From: Monoraphidium neglectum
Taxonomy: Eukaryota; Chlorophyta; Chlorophyceae; Sphaeropleales; Selenastraceae
Assembly: GCF_000611645.1 (NCBI RefSeq)
Contig: NW_014013570.1
Span: forward strand, 1 to 50,208
Length of the DNA stretch: 50,208 nt
Direction of reading: 5' to 3'
Part shown: positions 22,045 to 33,497 of the stretch, one piece after another
Layout of the letters: the number at the start of each line of letters is the position of its first letter
How positions within the stretch are numbered: position 1 is the stretch's first letter
Notes under the pieces: model-generated
Database searches by the model: none
Told to the model about the DNA's origin: nothing
The model's input: the letters and a program-made list of their open reading frames with translations, nothing else
Translations under genes and position numbers: made by a program

Positions 22045-23552
22045 ATGGAGGACGCCTTCTACTACATTGTATGGAGCATCATAGTCCTGCCTTTGACAGC
22101 CCTGTGTTGGAAGGAGGTGGGTTGGGTTGGGCTTCACGCGACAACGCACGCGCACACCGCCGCTCAGCGGATGGCTGTTGGCCTCACCGCGCTCTATCCC
22201 CACCCATGATCGCGCTCCCATCACGCCCTGCAACCTTGTGTTGCTGCGTCATGCGAGCTTGGGAGCGCCGGTTGCCGCAGCTGCTGCAGAGATCGCATTC
22301 ACCTTGGCGTACTGCACGCACCCTGCCCGCCGCAGGGCATCGCCGCGATCTCAGACAACTCCCAGGCGTTCAAAGCCTTCAGGAACAACTACCTGGCAGT
22401 GTACAGCCTGCAGGTGGGCGTTACACACCCTCTCCTCCTTTGCACAGTGGCAGGCCGTGCCTGAAGTTACCACCGCCCCAGGCACACATGCCTGCTCACT
22501 GCGACACGGGAGGCATGTCACTGCACCCTCGCCCCCTCTTGACACTTTCGGCCGCCATTCCAACAACATCGGCACTCCTTTGCAGATGCGTGAGTGGCTG
22601 CGGTGTCACCAAACGGGCTGCGGCTTCGCACCTGCCATCGCAGCAGCATGAGCGGCAGCCGCGGGACCGACTCTTCGCGTCTGCACGCCGCCATGCAATC
22701 CTGCGCTGCATGCGGCAGCTGCCTGCTTGCATGCGTGTGCGCACATGCTCGCAACAGCAAGCGCCTGATACACCCCCCTACAAACCCCCCTCAATCCCAT
22801 CCACAGTCCCCCCTGCACCCCCCACACCTCCATCACCACCACCCCCCACACCAGTCGGTGACTGGCTGCAGGGCCCATATGTGTACGCGCTGTATGAGCA
22901 CTACGGCTACTCGCCCGCCCAGATCGGGCAGCTATTCATCGCCGGGTTTGGCTCCTCCATGGTGTTTGGGACGTTTGTCGGGGCCCTCGCCGACAAGCTG
23001 TGAGCGCCGCAGGGCGGCGATGGGGACCCCCCTCAGCAGCAGCAGCTTGGGCGTCAGTGCCGGCCACGATGCGCTGATAACCGATAACGCGGTTGCAGAT
23101 GCGTACAACAAACGTGTGTACAACACACGTGCGTACAGCACACGTGCTGGTGTTCTAATGTTGCCATGCTTTGTCATGGTGTTGTGCAGCATGCAGATAT
23201 GCATGTCATTCCAAGCCTGCTCGACCCTGACGCGCCCCGGCCCCCTCCGCGCCGCCTGCCGCCCCTCCGCGCCCCTCCGCGCCGGCCCCCCCCAGCGGCC
23301 GCAAGAACGCCGCGCTGGGCTACGTTGTGACGTACTCGCTGTCGTGCTGCACCAAGCACTCCCCCGACTACTGGGTGCTCATGGGGGGCCGCGTGCTGGG
23401 CGGCATCGCCACGTCGCTGCTGTACTCGGCCTTCGAGAGCTGGCTGGTCGCGGAGCACTTCAAGCGCGGATACTCGGGTGCGCGCGCGCGCGCGCGTGTG
23501 TGTGTGTGTTTGTGTGCATGCGTGTGTGCGCGTGCGTACGCGCGCAAGCACG

Positions 23553-23605
<53 letters not shown>

Positions 23606-24234
23606 TGAATGCGCGCACGCGGGGGTAATAGCGGCGGCCGGGCAAGCGGATGTCCCTTTGCAGCCGGCGCAGCTGGGGTTGTTAGGGTGCGCTGCGTCGC
23701 AGCAGCGGGTTCCTCTGTCCCGCCGGCGGCAGCATGCAGAGTCAGCCATCTCCGCCTCCTCTTGGGGTGCAGGCCGGCTTACCGTTCACCATCCGACTCC
23801 GTCCTTTGCGCCCACCCCTCGACATGCAATGGCCAGAGCAAGCCCTGGGCCAGACGTTCTCGTATGCCGTGTTCCTGGGCAACGGGCTGATGGCCATTCT
23901 GGCTGGGTTCCTGGGGGACTACCTGGTGGAGAAGATGGGCCTGGGCAGGTGGGTGGAGCGCGCATACAGCTTGCGCGCACAGGTGCATGCCTGTGCATGT
24001 GTTCTCTTGTGAGTGCACATGTGAGTGTTTGTGTGTGGGTGGGTACGAGTGCTTTTGCGTGTGCATGTGTGTGTGTGCATGTGTGTATGTGTGTGTGTGT
24101 GCACGCGCTTGTGCATGTATGTGTGTCTCTGTGCGCACGCGTGTGCGTGTGCGCGCGCGTGTGTGTGTGCACGCGCTTGTGCATGTACGTGTGTCTGTGT
24201 GCGCGCGCGTCTGTATGTGTGTGCACAGTATGTT

Positions 24235-24273
<39 letters not shown>

Positions 24274-26447
24274 ATGTGTTGTGTTTGAGTGTGTTTGCGC
24301 GCACTGCGTGCACGAGTGCGCACTTGCCAACACAAGCATGCACACATGCATGTGCTCGCTTGAGTACCTACAGCACTCACCACCCTGGCCGACCCCGTCC
24401 CCGCCCTTGCAACGGCCCAGGGTGGCGCCGTTTGACGCCGCCATCCTGTTCATGGTAGTGGGCGGCATCCTCATCGCAATCACATGGCCTGAGAACTACG
24501 GCGACACCAGCTCACACGACTTGTCACAACAATTCACCAAGGCGTGGGACGCCATCACCAAGGGTGCGCAGGGCGCGTCCAGTGGCCATCAGTGGCGCGC
24601 ACGCTCACACGCACGCAGGCACGAACGCAACCCGCCCGACCCACGTGCCCCAGCCCATGTCGCCCGCGCCAGCCCCGCCGTCCCGCTCGCCATCCTCCCC
24701 TGCTGTCCGGCACCCCAAACCTCCCCCTCCCTCTTCCTCCTTGACCCCGCCCCCCTCATCTCATGCAGACCCGTGCATCGCCCTGCTGGGCGCCATCCAG
24801 GCCATGTTCGAGGCCGCCATGTACTCCTTCGTCTTCCTCTGGACGATGGCCATGTCGCCCAACAAGGAGGCCATCAAGCACGGCCTCATATTCGTCAACT
24901 TCATGACGGCGTCCATGATGGGCAGCTTCCTGGCGGGTGTCCTCATGAAGAGGGCGCGGCCGGAGTATTACATGAAGTATGTTTTCGGGGCGGCCACGGC
25001 GGCGCTGCTGGTGCCGATGGTTATGGCGCTGGACACATCCAAGAACCCAGGTGGGCGGGGCCGCCGGCTGGGGCGGAGCGGCCGCTGGCGGGGCTTTTGG
25101 GGTGATGTGGGCTGCGACGATGGGGCTGCCGCCGTGGCCTACAGGGCCACGGACTGCGATGGCGCCGCCGTGGGTGCGGCCAATTGACGGCACCAAGGGG
25201 GGAGATGGAGGCGGCCCAGCCTCTGTGGGGCAGGGCCATGGCGCTGCCGGCGTGTGCCCTTGGCCGCCGGTATGCGCATTCCCCCCACGTCACGCCTTCC
25301 GCACTTTCGGCTCGCGCTGCCTTGACCAATGGCTGCAAGTAGCCCACCATATATATATTTACCCACCATATATATATATATATATGGTGTATATATATAT
25401 ATATGTATATATATATGTATATATGTATATATATATACCCAGCAAGTCGGGCCAATCGGCAACTTGCCATTCCCTACCCGGGTCGTCTGGCTGCGCCTCA
25501 CAGAGCTGAAGGGGAAGCCCATCACGCACTCCGGCAAGATCCAGCTCATCGCCTTCTGCGTGTTTGAGACCTGGTGAGCCTGCAGCCGGCCCCGCCCCAC
25601 CGCTCTCCAGTGCGCCCTGACCCCTCAACCGCGGGCCACTCCCCTTGACCCATTCGGCCGCGGCGCAGGGCGACTCCTTGCACCGGCGGCGCCCCGCGCC
25701 CGCAGCACTGCGAGTCTGCAGCACAACGCATGCCCTCGATCCACTCATCTTCAACCCAACCCCGGCCCATGGGTCTCATCGATTAAGAGCCCGCTCAAAC
25801 CCTGTGCTCGCCCCCTCCGCCCCCAGCGTTGGGGTGTTCTGGCCGTCCATGATGAAAATGCGGTCAGACTACGTTCCTGAGGAGCTGAGGGCCACCATCA
25901 TCAACATATTTAGGGTGCCCCTTAACCTGTTCGTGTGCGTCGTGCTCGGCAACGTGAGCCGGAGTCGGGGGCGGCTTGGGGGCCGGCCGGCCGCCGCGCC
26001 GCGGCGCGGGCGATGGGAGCGAGCGGGGCATCAGGGCTGTGCCTGCTCGCGAAGGGTGTCGTCTTGGACCCGTCTGCGGTTGGTGCCAGCGCTGACGAAC
26101 ACACCCCGCACCCCTACAGAGCAGGCGTGGGATGCTGTGGGGTGACTGGTCAACGGGCAGCGGCGCCTCGTCCTGGCTGCCCGTCGGCAGCTCGCAACCC
26201 ATCCACCATCTGTCCCCCCTTCCCTTCCCCGCCCCGCCCCCCTTCGCCCTCGACGCCGCAGGTCGAGGCGTTCCCCCTGGCCGGCATGTTTGGCCTGTGC
26301 GTGGCGTTCATGGTGGTGTCTATGGTCAGCCAGACGCAGCTGGACAAGTTCTCGCAGGCGCGGCCCGTGTACCACAAGGTTTCAGAGGCGGCAGACGCTG
26401 AGGAGTCTGGGCACGTAGGCAAGGGCGCCACCGTGGCCGACTCTTGA
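22045..26447 (+). CDS. MOT2: MOT2-type molybdate-anion transporter (MFS, MFSD5 family)
   Basis: Eleven exons, 485 residues: 22045-22116, 22336-22413, 22586-22589, 22855-22999, 23296-23477, 23837-23948, 24421-24563, 24769-25050, 25447-25573, 25827-25953, 26262-26447. It starts MEDAFYYIVWSIIVLPLTAL. Diagnostic MFSD5 blocks are DWLQGPYVYALYEHYGY, LGRKNAALGYVVTYSL, SAFESWLVAEHFKR, FLWTMAMSPN and FCVFETCVGVFWPSMM. Length and the run of membrane spans fit the 12-span family. This family imports molybdate at the plasma membrane of algae and animals for molybdenum cofactor synthesis; the function is inferred from the family. Odd features: exon 3 is only 4 nt (ATGC), needed to restore phase and the motif MLGDWLQGPY; the acceptor of exon 9 follows an AT-repeat; and introns 5 and 6 carry TG tracts just after or not far beyond the donor. 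The G|TC join at 25447 is the weakest boundary. Confidence 0.92.
22586..22589 (+). other. Predicted 4-nt microexon of MOT2
   Basis: The context is CTTTGCAG|ATGC|GTGAGTGG, a good acceptor and a good donor around four bases. Exon 2 ends in phase 0, and the DWLQGPY exon begins with two spare bases (TC). Without ATGC the frame breaks; with it the join reads SLQMLGDWLQGPY, in line with the family, which has a short Met/Gly/Ala-containing stretch before DWLQGPY. Confidence 0.8.
23478..23605. repeat. (CG)n/(TG)n tract directly after the MOT2 exon 5 donor
   Basis: The donor GTGCGC runs straight into an alternating GC run, then long TG blocks. The tract begins at the splice donor itself and is read as GU in the transcript. 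Confidence 0.92.
23985..24286. repeat. Extended degenerate TG/TGCA-rich tract in MOT2 intron 6
   Basis: About 300 nt of imperfect alternating TG/CG/CATG sequence that ends in a clean (TG)n block at 24237-24271. It starts about 40 nt after the donor at 23949. Confidence 0.9.
25349..25438. repeat. (AT)n palindromic tract in MOT2 intron 8
   Basis: Alternating TA blocks with an ACCATATA...TATATGGT inverted repeat, ending a few bases before the acceptor at 25446. It is the only strongly AT-rich tract in the window and could fold as a long hairpin in the pre-mRNA. Confidence 0.93.
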
Positions 26448-27744
26448 GGGGCCGCGTAAAATCAAGGGGCATTTCGTCCCAAGAGGACGCGCGCGGAGGG
26501 CGCCTGCGACGCGCGGGCCCTTGCGACACGCGCACGGCGGCCGGCTGGTGGCAGCGTCGCAGCCGGGGGCGCACCAGGGCCTGACGCCGCAGCCACGCCG
26601 CCCCAGGGGACAGCGGTGGCGCTGTGCGTCGGCCGCTGGTGTGTTTGGTGGGGATACGACCGCAAGGCGATGTTGGAAGGGTGAACCCTGCGCCCGCCCG
26701 GCAGCAGGCGCCGAAGTTGCGCCTGGACCAGGCCCCGTTATGTTTGCATTGTAAGTAAGCCTAGACTGACATCATTGTGCGATCTGGGTCATTCATCGAT
26801 TGTGGTGAAAGGTCTAGAGGTTGTCCCAACGTTTCCAGCAGCTGCATCACAGCAACACACAGCTTTCAAGGTTGTGGTGTTACACGCCAGTGCCGCCAAA
26901 TGCCACAGGACGGGCCGCAGCCGCATCAGAAAATGGATGTGCATACACGCTGAGCAATGCTTGCTACCATGCTTGAAGCTTGAAGCGGGCCGGGCATGAG
27001 GGGGTTGTGCACGCGCCCCGCCAGCACGCCGAGCGGGGCGGCTGAGGTGGCCAACGACCAGATGCTCGCGGGCGGTCAATGCAGCAGACGCAGGGCATTG
27101 CTGCGCGCGTGCGGTCAGACAGATCCAGTCCCCTTCGTGTTTAAGTGAGGTTTTGAGCGCAACTGGACGTCCGATCGCCTGCCTATGAGATGTGACAAAC
27201 GAGGAATCAGAGCCGCACGCACAAAACCCACATTGCAGCGCTGTGTTGGGCGACAGCTGCACCCGCGCCACGCGCAAGCCACGCGCCCCTATTGCCGGCC
27301 TGCGGCAGCAGCGCGGCGCCGCTCACCCAGCGCGCCCGCAGCGGGCAGCGCGAGGGACACGCCCGCTCGCCACTTCTAACACCGTTTGTGCTTTCAACGC
27401 AGTTTTTCAAGGGCCATTATCGTCGGGCCCCAGCTTGGGCCCCGGCACAGACGGCTGGGGCAGGCGCATGGGGGGGGGGGGTGAGGGGCAGGTCTGCAGG
27501 TCTCCCGGAAGGCCTGCGTGCCCATTGTGTCCCATGAATCCCAAGACCCCATCCAAGAAAATGGAGTCTGAAAAGAGATCGATCCAATCAAGAGAAAGAA
27601 GAAGGCCAGGCGACACATGTGAGGGTGCACAACCCTGGCAATCCAAAGGCGGCAAGCAGGTCGCCGATGCGTGCTCGCGCTCGCGCTCGCGCGCGGCGCC
27701 GCGGCGGCGTCATGGGCCGACGATTGTGGCGATGCGTGCTGTCG
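26448..27744. other. Intergenic between convergent MOT2 and villin-headpiece genes
   Basis: This holds both 3' UTRs. No exon with family resemblance was seen. It contains the candidate MOT2 poly(A) signal at 26750 and a minus-strand TGTAA at 26880-26884, which is distant from the headpiece gene stop. Confidence 0.5.
26750..26754 (+). terminator. Candidate TGTAA poly(A) signal of MOT2
   Basis: TGTAA about 300 nt after the MOT2 stop, in the sequence GCATTGTAAGTAAG. This fits chlorophyte 3' ends in motif and distance. Confidence 0.55.
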
Positions 27745-29891
27745 CTAAAAGAGGCCCTTGGCCTTCTTGACGGTGATGCGCTTCCAGTTGGGCATGGCCC
27801 TGAACTCGTCTTTCTCCATGCCAAAGATCTTCGTGAACTCCTCGTTGGAGAGATACTCCTCCTGGACAGGGAGTGTGTGTGTATGTGTGAGTGTGTGTAC
27901 GACTGTGTGTGGGTGATTCGTGAGGGTGTGTGATATGTGTGTGCGTGCGAGTGACTGTGTGGTGTGTGTGTGGGGGGGGATCAAACGTGCTGGTGGCAAG
28001 CATGCGTTCTCCCAACACAGAACCGCCCAGTGACAAGATCTTTAGCCCCCAACACCTCCCCTCCCCGTCGCACGCAGACCTCGCAAGCAACCCCGCTGCC
28101 AAACACCCCCCTCCCTCGCCCCGGCCCGCCGCTGTGCCCCTTCCGTTTCTGGCCCCCAGGCGTCGCCGCACCTTGCGCGACACGTCCAGACCGTCCTCCA
28201 GCCGCAGCTCCTTGAGCTCCTCATACGGCACCACGTCCACGCCGGGCCTCAGCTTGAACTCGCCGGCCTGCAGCACCTGCGCAACGCGGCGGGCGCGGCG
28301 GCCGCCGCCGAGGTGTGAGGCCACGGGCGCAGCAGCGCGCGAGCCGCTTGCGCGGCCTTGCCTGTCACGCCATGCGCACCGCTGCAGCAACCTCCGTCCG
28401 ACCCCGCATGGTGCCGCCCTGCAACGGCAGCAGCCTTTCGCCAACATCCACGCCTGGGTTCTGGCTTGCCACGCTTGCAGTGTACAGCCTAGAGCCCCAC
28501 CCACCCTCTTCCCCCTCCTTTGCCCTGGCCCGCGCCTTGGCCACCACGGCCCCCGCCCACCAGCGCCACGTTGGCGGTGTTGACCAGGTCGTGCTGAGTC
28601 AGCGCGACGCCGCTCGCCGCCCTCGACGCGCTCACGCCCCCGTCGCCGCGATCCGCGCCCGCGGCGGCGCCGTTGACGCCGCCGTTGCCGCCGCCCGCCT
28701 CAAAGTGCTCAGTCAGCTCTTTCGCCATCTCGGTCACCCTCACCGGGGACGAGCGCACCTGGGGTTGTTGCAGGCCGGGCGCCATGGGTGCAGCGCAGGG
28801 ACATGAGATGCCATGCCACAGATCATTGGATGGGGATGCGACCGCATTGATGAGATTTTAAGAGTTCAAAGAGTGATCGCATGGGATCGCAAACACGCCG
28901 TTTAGAGGACCGGGGCTGGGGACGCCGGGCATGGCGCCACCGAAGGCAGCGGCGGGCCGCGTACCCAAGACTGCGGGTTATCCATTCGGACCTGCTGCAG
29001 TGGCACGCCCCTGCCAGCAGATCTGCAGCGTTGGCTGCAGGTGCGGGGGACAGAGGGTACCAGGTGAGCTGCCCCCACGCGCCGGCTCAGCGCTCCCACC
29101 TCATCAGCAGTGTCGCACGCCCGCACGACCTCCGCCGTCGGGTTGGTAGGCACCACACCCTTGCCTGCACCGCGGGTGCCCGCGACAGTGCGGGCGCCGG
29201 AGTTTGACCTGATGATCTCTGTTGCCTCTGCCAGCTCTGCGGTCTCTGCGGTCTCTGCCGGCTCGGTGGGCTCACTGTGCTGCTGCTGCTGCTGCTGCAC
29301 CTCCTCCTGTGCCTCCTGCTGCTCCTGCTGCTGCTCCTGCTGCTCGTCTTGCTGCTGCTCCTGCTGCTTTTCTTGCGCCTGCTCAACTTGCTGCTGAAGC
29401 TCTTGCTGCTGCTCCTCCTCCTGCTTTTGCTGCTGCTGTCCCTGCGGGCCCTCCTCCTCTACTTTGACCTCTTCGGCCGCGGCAGGAGAGGGCTCCGCAG
29501 GGCTGGGATCTGCAGAGAGGTCTGTGAGGCCCGCATCAGCAGCAACAACCAGTGCAGCCGTCACGCCGCCTGCCGATGATCGCTTGCCCCCACGAGACTT
29601 GCGAGAGCCCCCCTCCGAGACGGGGGCCGCTTTGGTGCTGCTCTCTTGGGCAGGCGCGGCGCCGCCGTTGGCAGACGCCTCCTTCAGCTCCACTGCGGCA
29701 CGCGGGAAAGGGCGTGATGGAGGTCGTAACGGGTAGTTAGGGATCCACGAGTCTTTTCGAGCGCGGTGAAGCATGCATTGAGGCGAAAGCGAACAGGGAT
29801 CCAGGACAAACGGTAGGGAGCTTGTTTGTGGGCTGCCAGGGCCTTGTGAAGATGAAGATCACACACCATTAGCGTCAACCTCTGTGGCCAT
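27745..29891 (-). CDS. Villin-headpiece domain protein with Q/E-rich central region
   Basis: Five exons, 345 residues: 29867-29891, 29100-29692, 28561-28758, 28172-28276, 27745-27861. It begins MATEVDANVELKEASANGG. The middle is a long Gln/Glu stretch (QQQQKQEEEQQQELQQQ) likely to form coiled coil or disorder. The C-terminus is a complete headpiece: VVPYEELKELRLEDGLDVSR, then EEYLSNEEFTKIFGM, then MPNWKRITVKKAKGLF at the very end, as in villin/dematin headpieces that bind F-actin. No gelsolin repeats are present, so it is not a true villin. The exon 3 donor could also be 9 nt earlier (AAC|GTGGCG). It is divergent from TAF12, with 444 nt between starts. The actin-binding role is inferred from the headpiece. 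Confidence 0.85.
27878..27978. repeat. Degenerate (TG)n tract in the last intron of the headpiece gene
   Basis: TG with GTGA and TGCG interruptions on the plus strand. In sense it is CA-rich and ends close to the acceptor at 27862. Confidence 0.85.
29220..29440. repeat. CTG/CTC trinucleotide-rich coding repeat (Gln/Glu tract of headpiece protein)
   Basis: CTGCTG, CTCCTG and TGCTGC runs on the plus strand are CAG, CAA and GAG codons on the coding strand, in frame with the headpiece exon 2. Confidence 0.85.
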
Positions 29892-30335
29892 GGTGAAGGG
29901 GAGGCCCCGAGCGGGGGTGGGGCGCGGTGGGGTGGGTTTCTTCCGGTGTGGCTGGCGTGTACCACAACGTTACTGCAGGTTGAAATTATGTGCGATAGCA
30001 ATTTTAGAGCTACTGGAGGCCCTGCGCGACCTGTACCGTTTGCAAGGCAGCCTGAGCAGCAATCAATGACTTGAATTACACACCAAAACGCCACGTGACC
30101 CAGCGCAAATCAATAACCGCTACAGGAGTTTGAATCATACATGACTTCCGTAGGTCTCCACGAGCTGCTACTGCTGTGCTGATCTCGTCGCAGTGCTGTC
30201 TAGAGAGCACGTTGAAGGCCACAAGGCTGCTACTAGCTTGGGAAAAATTCTCTTACTCTGCTGTGCGTGATCAAGAGGGCGGTGCTTGTCCCCTGCTCAA
30301 CACCTGGATAGCTTGCGGCGCATGCCGCTTGCGCG
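29892..30335. promoter_or_regulatory. Shared divergent upstream region of headpiece gene and TAF12
   Basis: 444 nt between divergent start codons. It is AT-richer than the flanking exons. No distinct element could be assigned. Confidence 0.5.
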
Positions 30336-30596
30336 ATGGGGCACAACCAGCCTCCCCCGGGAAGCCAGGACTACCAGGTAGGCGTCCCTTGTGTGATCAA
30401 GGATCCTGTGGGGCATATCTATGCATACTAGCGGGGCACGGCATTGGTGTGTTGTTGGGCACCATGTTCATCTGCATCAGCCTGCAGCTGCTTTCCGTTG
30501 TGCGCCGGCCGCTGACCACTGTGGCCTATCACGTTCCCACCACATGCTTTTTGCGCAGCGGTACCTGGCCAACGCGCAGCAGCAGCAGCTGCAGCA

Positions 30597-30636
<40 letters not shown>

Positions 30637-32094
30637 CAACAGCAGCATGTACAGCTGCAGCAAATGCACCCTGGCATGGCAGCGCTCTTGCAGGCTGGTG
30701 CCCTACAGCAGCCGGTGCAGATGTATGCACAGCAGCCAACGCAGCAGAAGCCTCAGCAACATTCGCAGCAACAGGTGGCAGCGGTGAAGCGCAAGCCAGA
30801 TGGGCCTCCCGAAGGGACAGGCCAGTTTGACCCAAAACGGCAGCTGCAACAACAGCAGCCACCCCAGCAGCGGCCCTCACCCGCGCCTCCTGGCCCGCCA
30901 ATCCCTCAGCAGCTGCAGCAGCAGCAACAGCAGCAGCCGCCGTCGCAGCCGCAGCTGCAACAGCAGCAGCGCCAGATGCCGCCGCCAGGGCTGCAGGCTC
31001 AGCAGCAAGCGCTGCAGCAGCAGCTGCAGCAGCAAGCGGCAGCCCGCCTCGCGGCGCAGCAGCAGGGGGCAGCAGTGCAGGTGGTGCAGCGCCCGCCACA
31101 GGCTGGGGCGCAGGCTGTTCTCGGTAACAATCCGGTCCTCCTGACGATGCGGCCGCCGCCCCTCGCGCCTGGGCCGGCTGCCGCGGGGAGCCAGGTGCCT
31201 GCAGGGGTCATCAGCAGCCCTGGAGCGGCGCCGGGGCCGGGCAGCGACGTGTTCAACGCACCGATCCTGATGGCAGAGCAGGTCGTGACGGCGCGGCTGC
31301 CGCCGGCGCGGAGGCTCGTGCCGGACGGGCGCGGCGGCATGGCGTCGGCCGCGGCGCCGGCGGACGAGCAGGGCAAAATTCTGCCGCGCAGCCAGCTGGA
31401 CCGGCTGATGCGCATGCACGGCCTCGACCAGGTCAGTCTTTTTGGGGGGGGATTCAGACGGGAGCTGGGTCTGTAAGTGGGACACGAGCGTGCAAGCGTG
31501 CTGGCCCAAGGCTCTGTGCTGCCATGGGCAACCCTTAGCCTTTGTGCTGTCTGACAGTCTGTGCCTTCCAGCCCGCCGGTCCGGCGTCCACGCGACCTCT
31601 CAACCGCCAACATGGAGCATGCCCCGCCTCCTCAGCCTCTGCCCCCGTGCAAAGCCCTTTCCCCACCCCTCCTCAGCAACCTGCCTGCAGCGATACGCCC
31701 CCCACCGCTCCCACCTCTCGCCCCTTCCCCCCAGACGTTCCGCCTGGCCCCAGACGTCCAGTCAGAGCTTTCCCGCCTGGCCGAGGACTTTGTGGCCGAC
31801 CTGGTGGAGCGTGGCTGCCAGCTGGCGGTGATGCGCAAGGCCACCACCCTGCGCGCCTCTGATTTGGCGCCGTACCTGGAGCGCACCCACCACATCCGCG
31901 TGCCTGGGTTCAGCGGCGAGCTGCGGCCGTACCGCAGGCCAAATGCGAGCGAGGTGCACCGCGAGCGGGCGGCGGCGGTAAGGCACAGCGCGAGCGCGGC
32001 AGGGGCCGCGGCTGGGGCCGGCGGCGGCGGTGGTGGCGGCGGTGGTGGCGGTGGGGTCGGTCCGGGGGCGCCAAAGGGCCGGGGCGGAGGATGA
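30336..32094 (+). CDS. TAF12: TAF12, TFIID/SAGA histone-fold subunit, with polyglutamine N-terminal half
   Basis: Three exons, 424 residues: 30336-30377, 30559-31431, 31735-32094, all phase 0. It starts MGHNQPPPGSQDYQ, then RYLANAQQQQLQ leading into about 250 residues of Gln/Pro/Ala. Before the intron the sequence is RSQLDRLMRMHGLDQ; after it comes the histone fold: TFRLAPDVQSELSRLAEDFV, then VERGCQLAVMRKATTLRASD and LERTHHIRVPGFSGE. This matches the TAF12 fold (helix 1, helix 2, LERxxxIxxPGF). TAF12 pairs with TAF4 in TFIID and with ADA1 in SAGA to help recruit RNA polymerase II in the nucleus. The tail is Gly/Ala-rich (GGGGGGGGGGG). The family call is firm; the Gln-rich half is typical of TAF4/TAF12 partners in some lineages. 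Confidence 0.93.
30576..31060. repeat. CAG/CAA trinucleotide-rich coding region (polyQ of TAF12)
   Basis: Repeated CAG with CAA interruptions. The purest block is at about 30576-30650 and is followed by shorter blocks to 31060. Confidence 0.9.
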
Positions 32095-32582
32095 CACAGC
32101 CACAGTCACGGGGCAAGCGAGAGGCCGCGTCGCTCCACCCTGTGTTGTCTGTCAGTTTGCATCCTCTCGCTTGTGAAGGGCAGCCTGTGGCGTCAACGCA
32201 CAGTGCCACACCCTGGTGCCGGCTGCCTACCACAGCTACTCTCTAGCGAGTGCCTAATGGCGTTGCCTGGTAAATCGCTTTCGATGCTGGATTGTTGCTG
32301 CTGTTGCTGCTGCTGCTCCTGTTAACGCTGCTGACACTGCTGCTACCGCTGCATCTGCTGGTGCAGCAGTTGGAGCATCTGCAGTTGCCAACATGCTGAA
32401 CAACAACCCTGACAGCCGGCTCGACTGCGGTGGCTAGCTCAGCTGCAAAGGGGGCCAACAAAGAGGTTGGTCGCTTTTACAACTCCAAAGCCCCCACAGC
32501 AGGCAAATCCTCCTCCGCTGCACCTACGGCGTGCCGCGCTTCCCGTGCGGCCACCCCTAAAGCTGCGCAGCACAGCTGCAGC
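32095..32582. other. Intergenic between convergent TAF12 and RPL39
   Basis: This holds both 3' UTRs. A CTG/TTG/GCT-rich stretch at about 32284-32370 has no reading frame with support. Confidence 0.5.
32477..32481 (-). terminator. Candidate TGTAA poly(A) signal of RPL39
   Basis: TTACA on the plus strand, about 100 nt beyond the RPL39 stop. Confidence 0.55.
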
Positions 32583-33284
32583 CTAGATGCCCAGCTTGGT
32601 GCGGCGCCAGTGGCGACGCTTGGCGTTGTAACGGATCTTGTTGTCTGCGAGGGCGCGCAGGGGCGGACAGTACAGAGATGCAAGCGTCACGGCGTCATCC
32701 CTGACAAACAGCTGATTCTTGCTTGGGGCTGTACATTGTTCTGTGCATCCCCGTGGTAGAGGCTAGCTCAGCATGAGCAGCACCCGGGGCAGTGCAACTG
32801 CTGCTGAACAACCACGAGCACCCCGTTTCATGCGCGTCGCATGCTGGCCTGCAAATGCTGCTGGGCTGGCTGTTATCTGCTGCAACAGCAATGCCAGATC
32901 CTTTTGGCAGGCTGTGCTGCAAACGCTCACCCGTCCTGAAACGGATCCAGTGGGGGATGGGCCGGTTCTGCGCGGGAAAGGCGGCGGCAACGCGGCTTGG
33001 GCGCAGCGTGCTACTGACCAGAAGCTGCCTGCAGCAGGGGCGCGAGATGTACATGTAGCACACGAAGAGGGGCAAGAAGCGTTCGCATGGCCACCATGCA
33101 CAGCCAGCAGCGCCAACACCTGGAAGAGCAGACTGCCGCGGGTGCCGCCTGCTGCTGCACCCAACATGGCACAAAGTGGCTCTTGTGGGGGCTTCAGCTG
33201 CCCCGAAAATATCTCCACGTATCACACCTGCTTGGCCTTCTTGCCGAGCACGCGCTTGATGCGCAGGCTCTTGTGAGACGGCAT
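32583..33284 (-). CDS. RPL39: Cytosolic ribosomal protein eL39
   Basis: Three exons, 33228-33284, 32931-32967 and 32583-32644, coding for exactly 51 residues, the universal length of eL39. The sequence reads [19 protein letters not shown], then [12 protein letters not shown], then [20 protein letters not shown]. It is a very basic protein of the large subunit near the peptide exit tunnel. The join G|AC gives RTD, where most eukaryotes have RTG or RTD-like variants. The two introns (260 and 286 nt) together are over three times the coding length. I looked for C/D-box snoRNA signals in them and found none. Confidence 0.97.
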
Positions 33285-33497
33285 GTTTGCGGCCGCGCGA
33301 TCCTCTGATGGGGCCTTATACCTTCCCACTGGCAATATTTCCCCTGAAAAAGGCCATTGTAAACGCCTGCACCGCCCTTATGCCACCGGGATGCCCACAG
33401 TCGCTCTCTACAGTACCTAGCGGGCGAAAGTGGCCGCATGAGCGCCCTCAATACATAAACACGAGGAGGAGCTTCTGTAAGGTTTTTTGATCATGCC

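Noticed and set aside
32645..33227. C/D-box snoRNA in the RPL39 introns
   Set aside because: No TGATGA/CTGA box pair was found on the sense strand.
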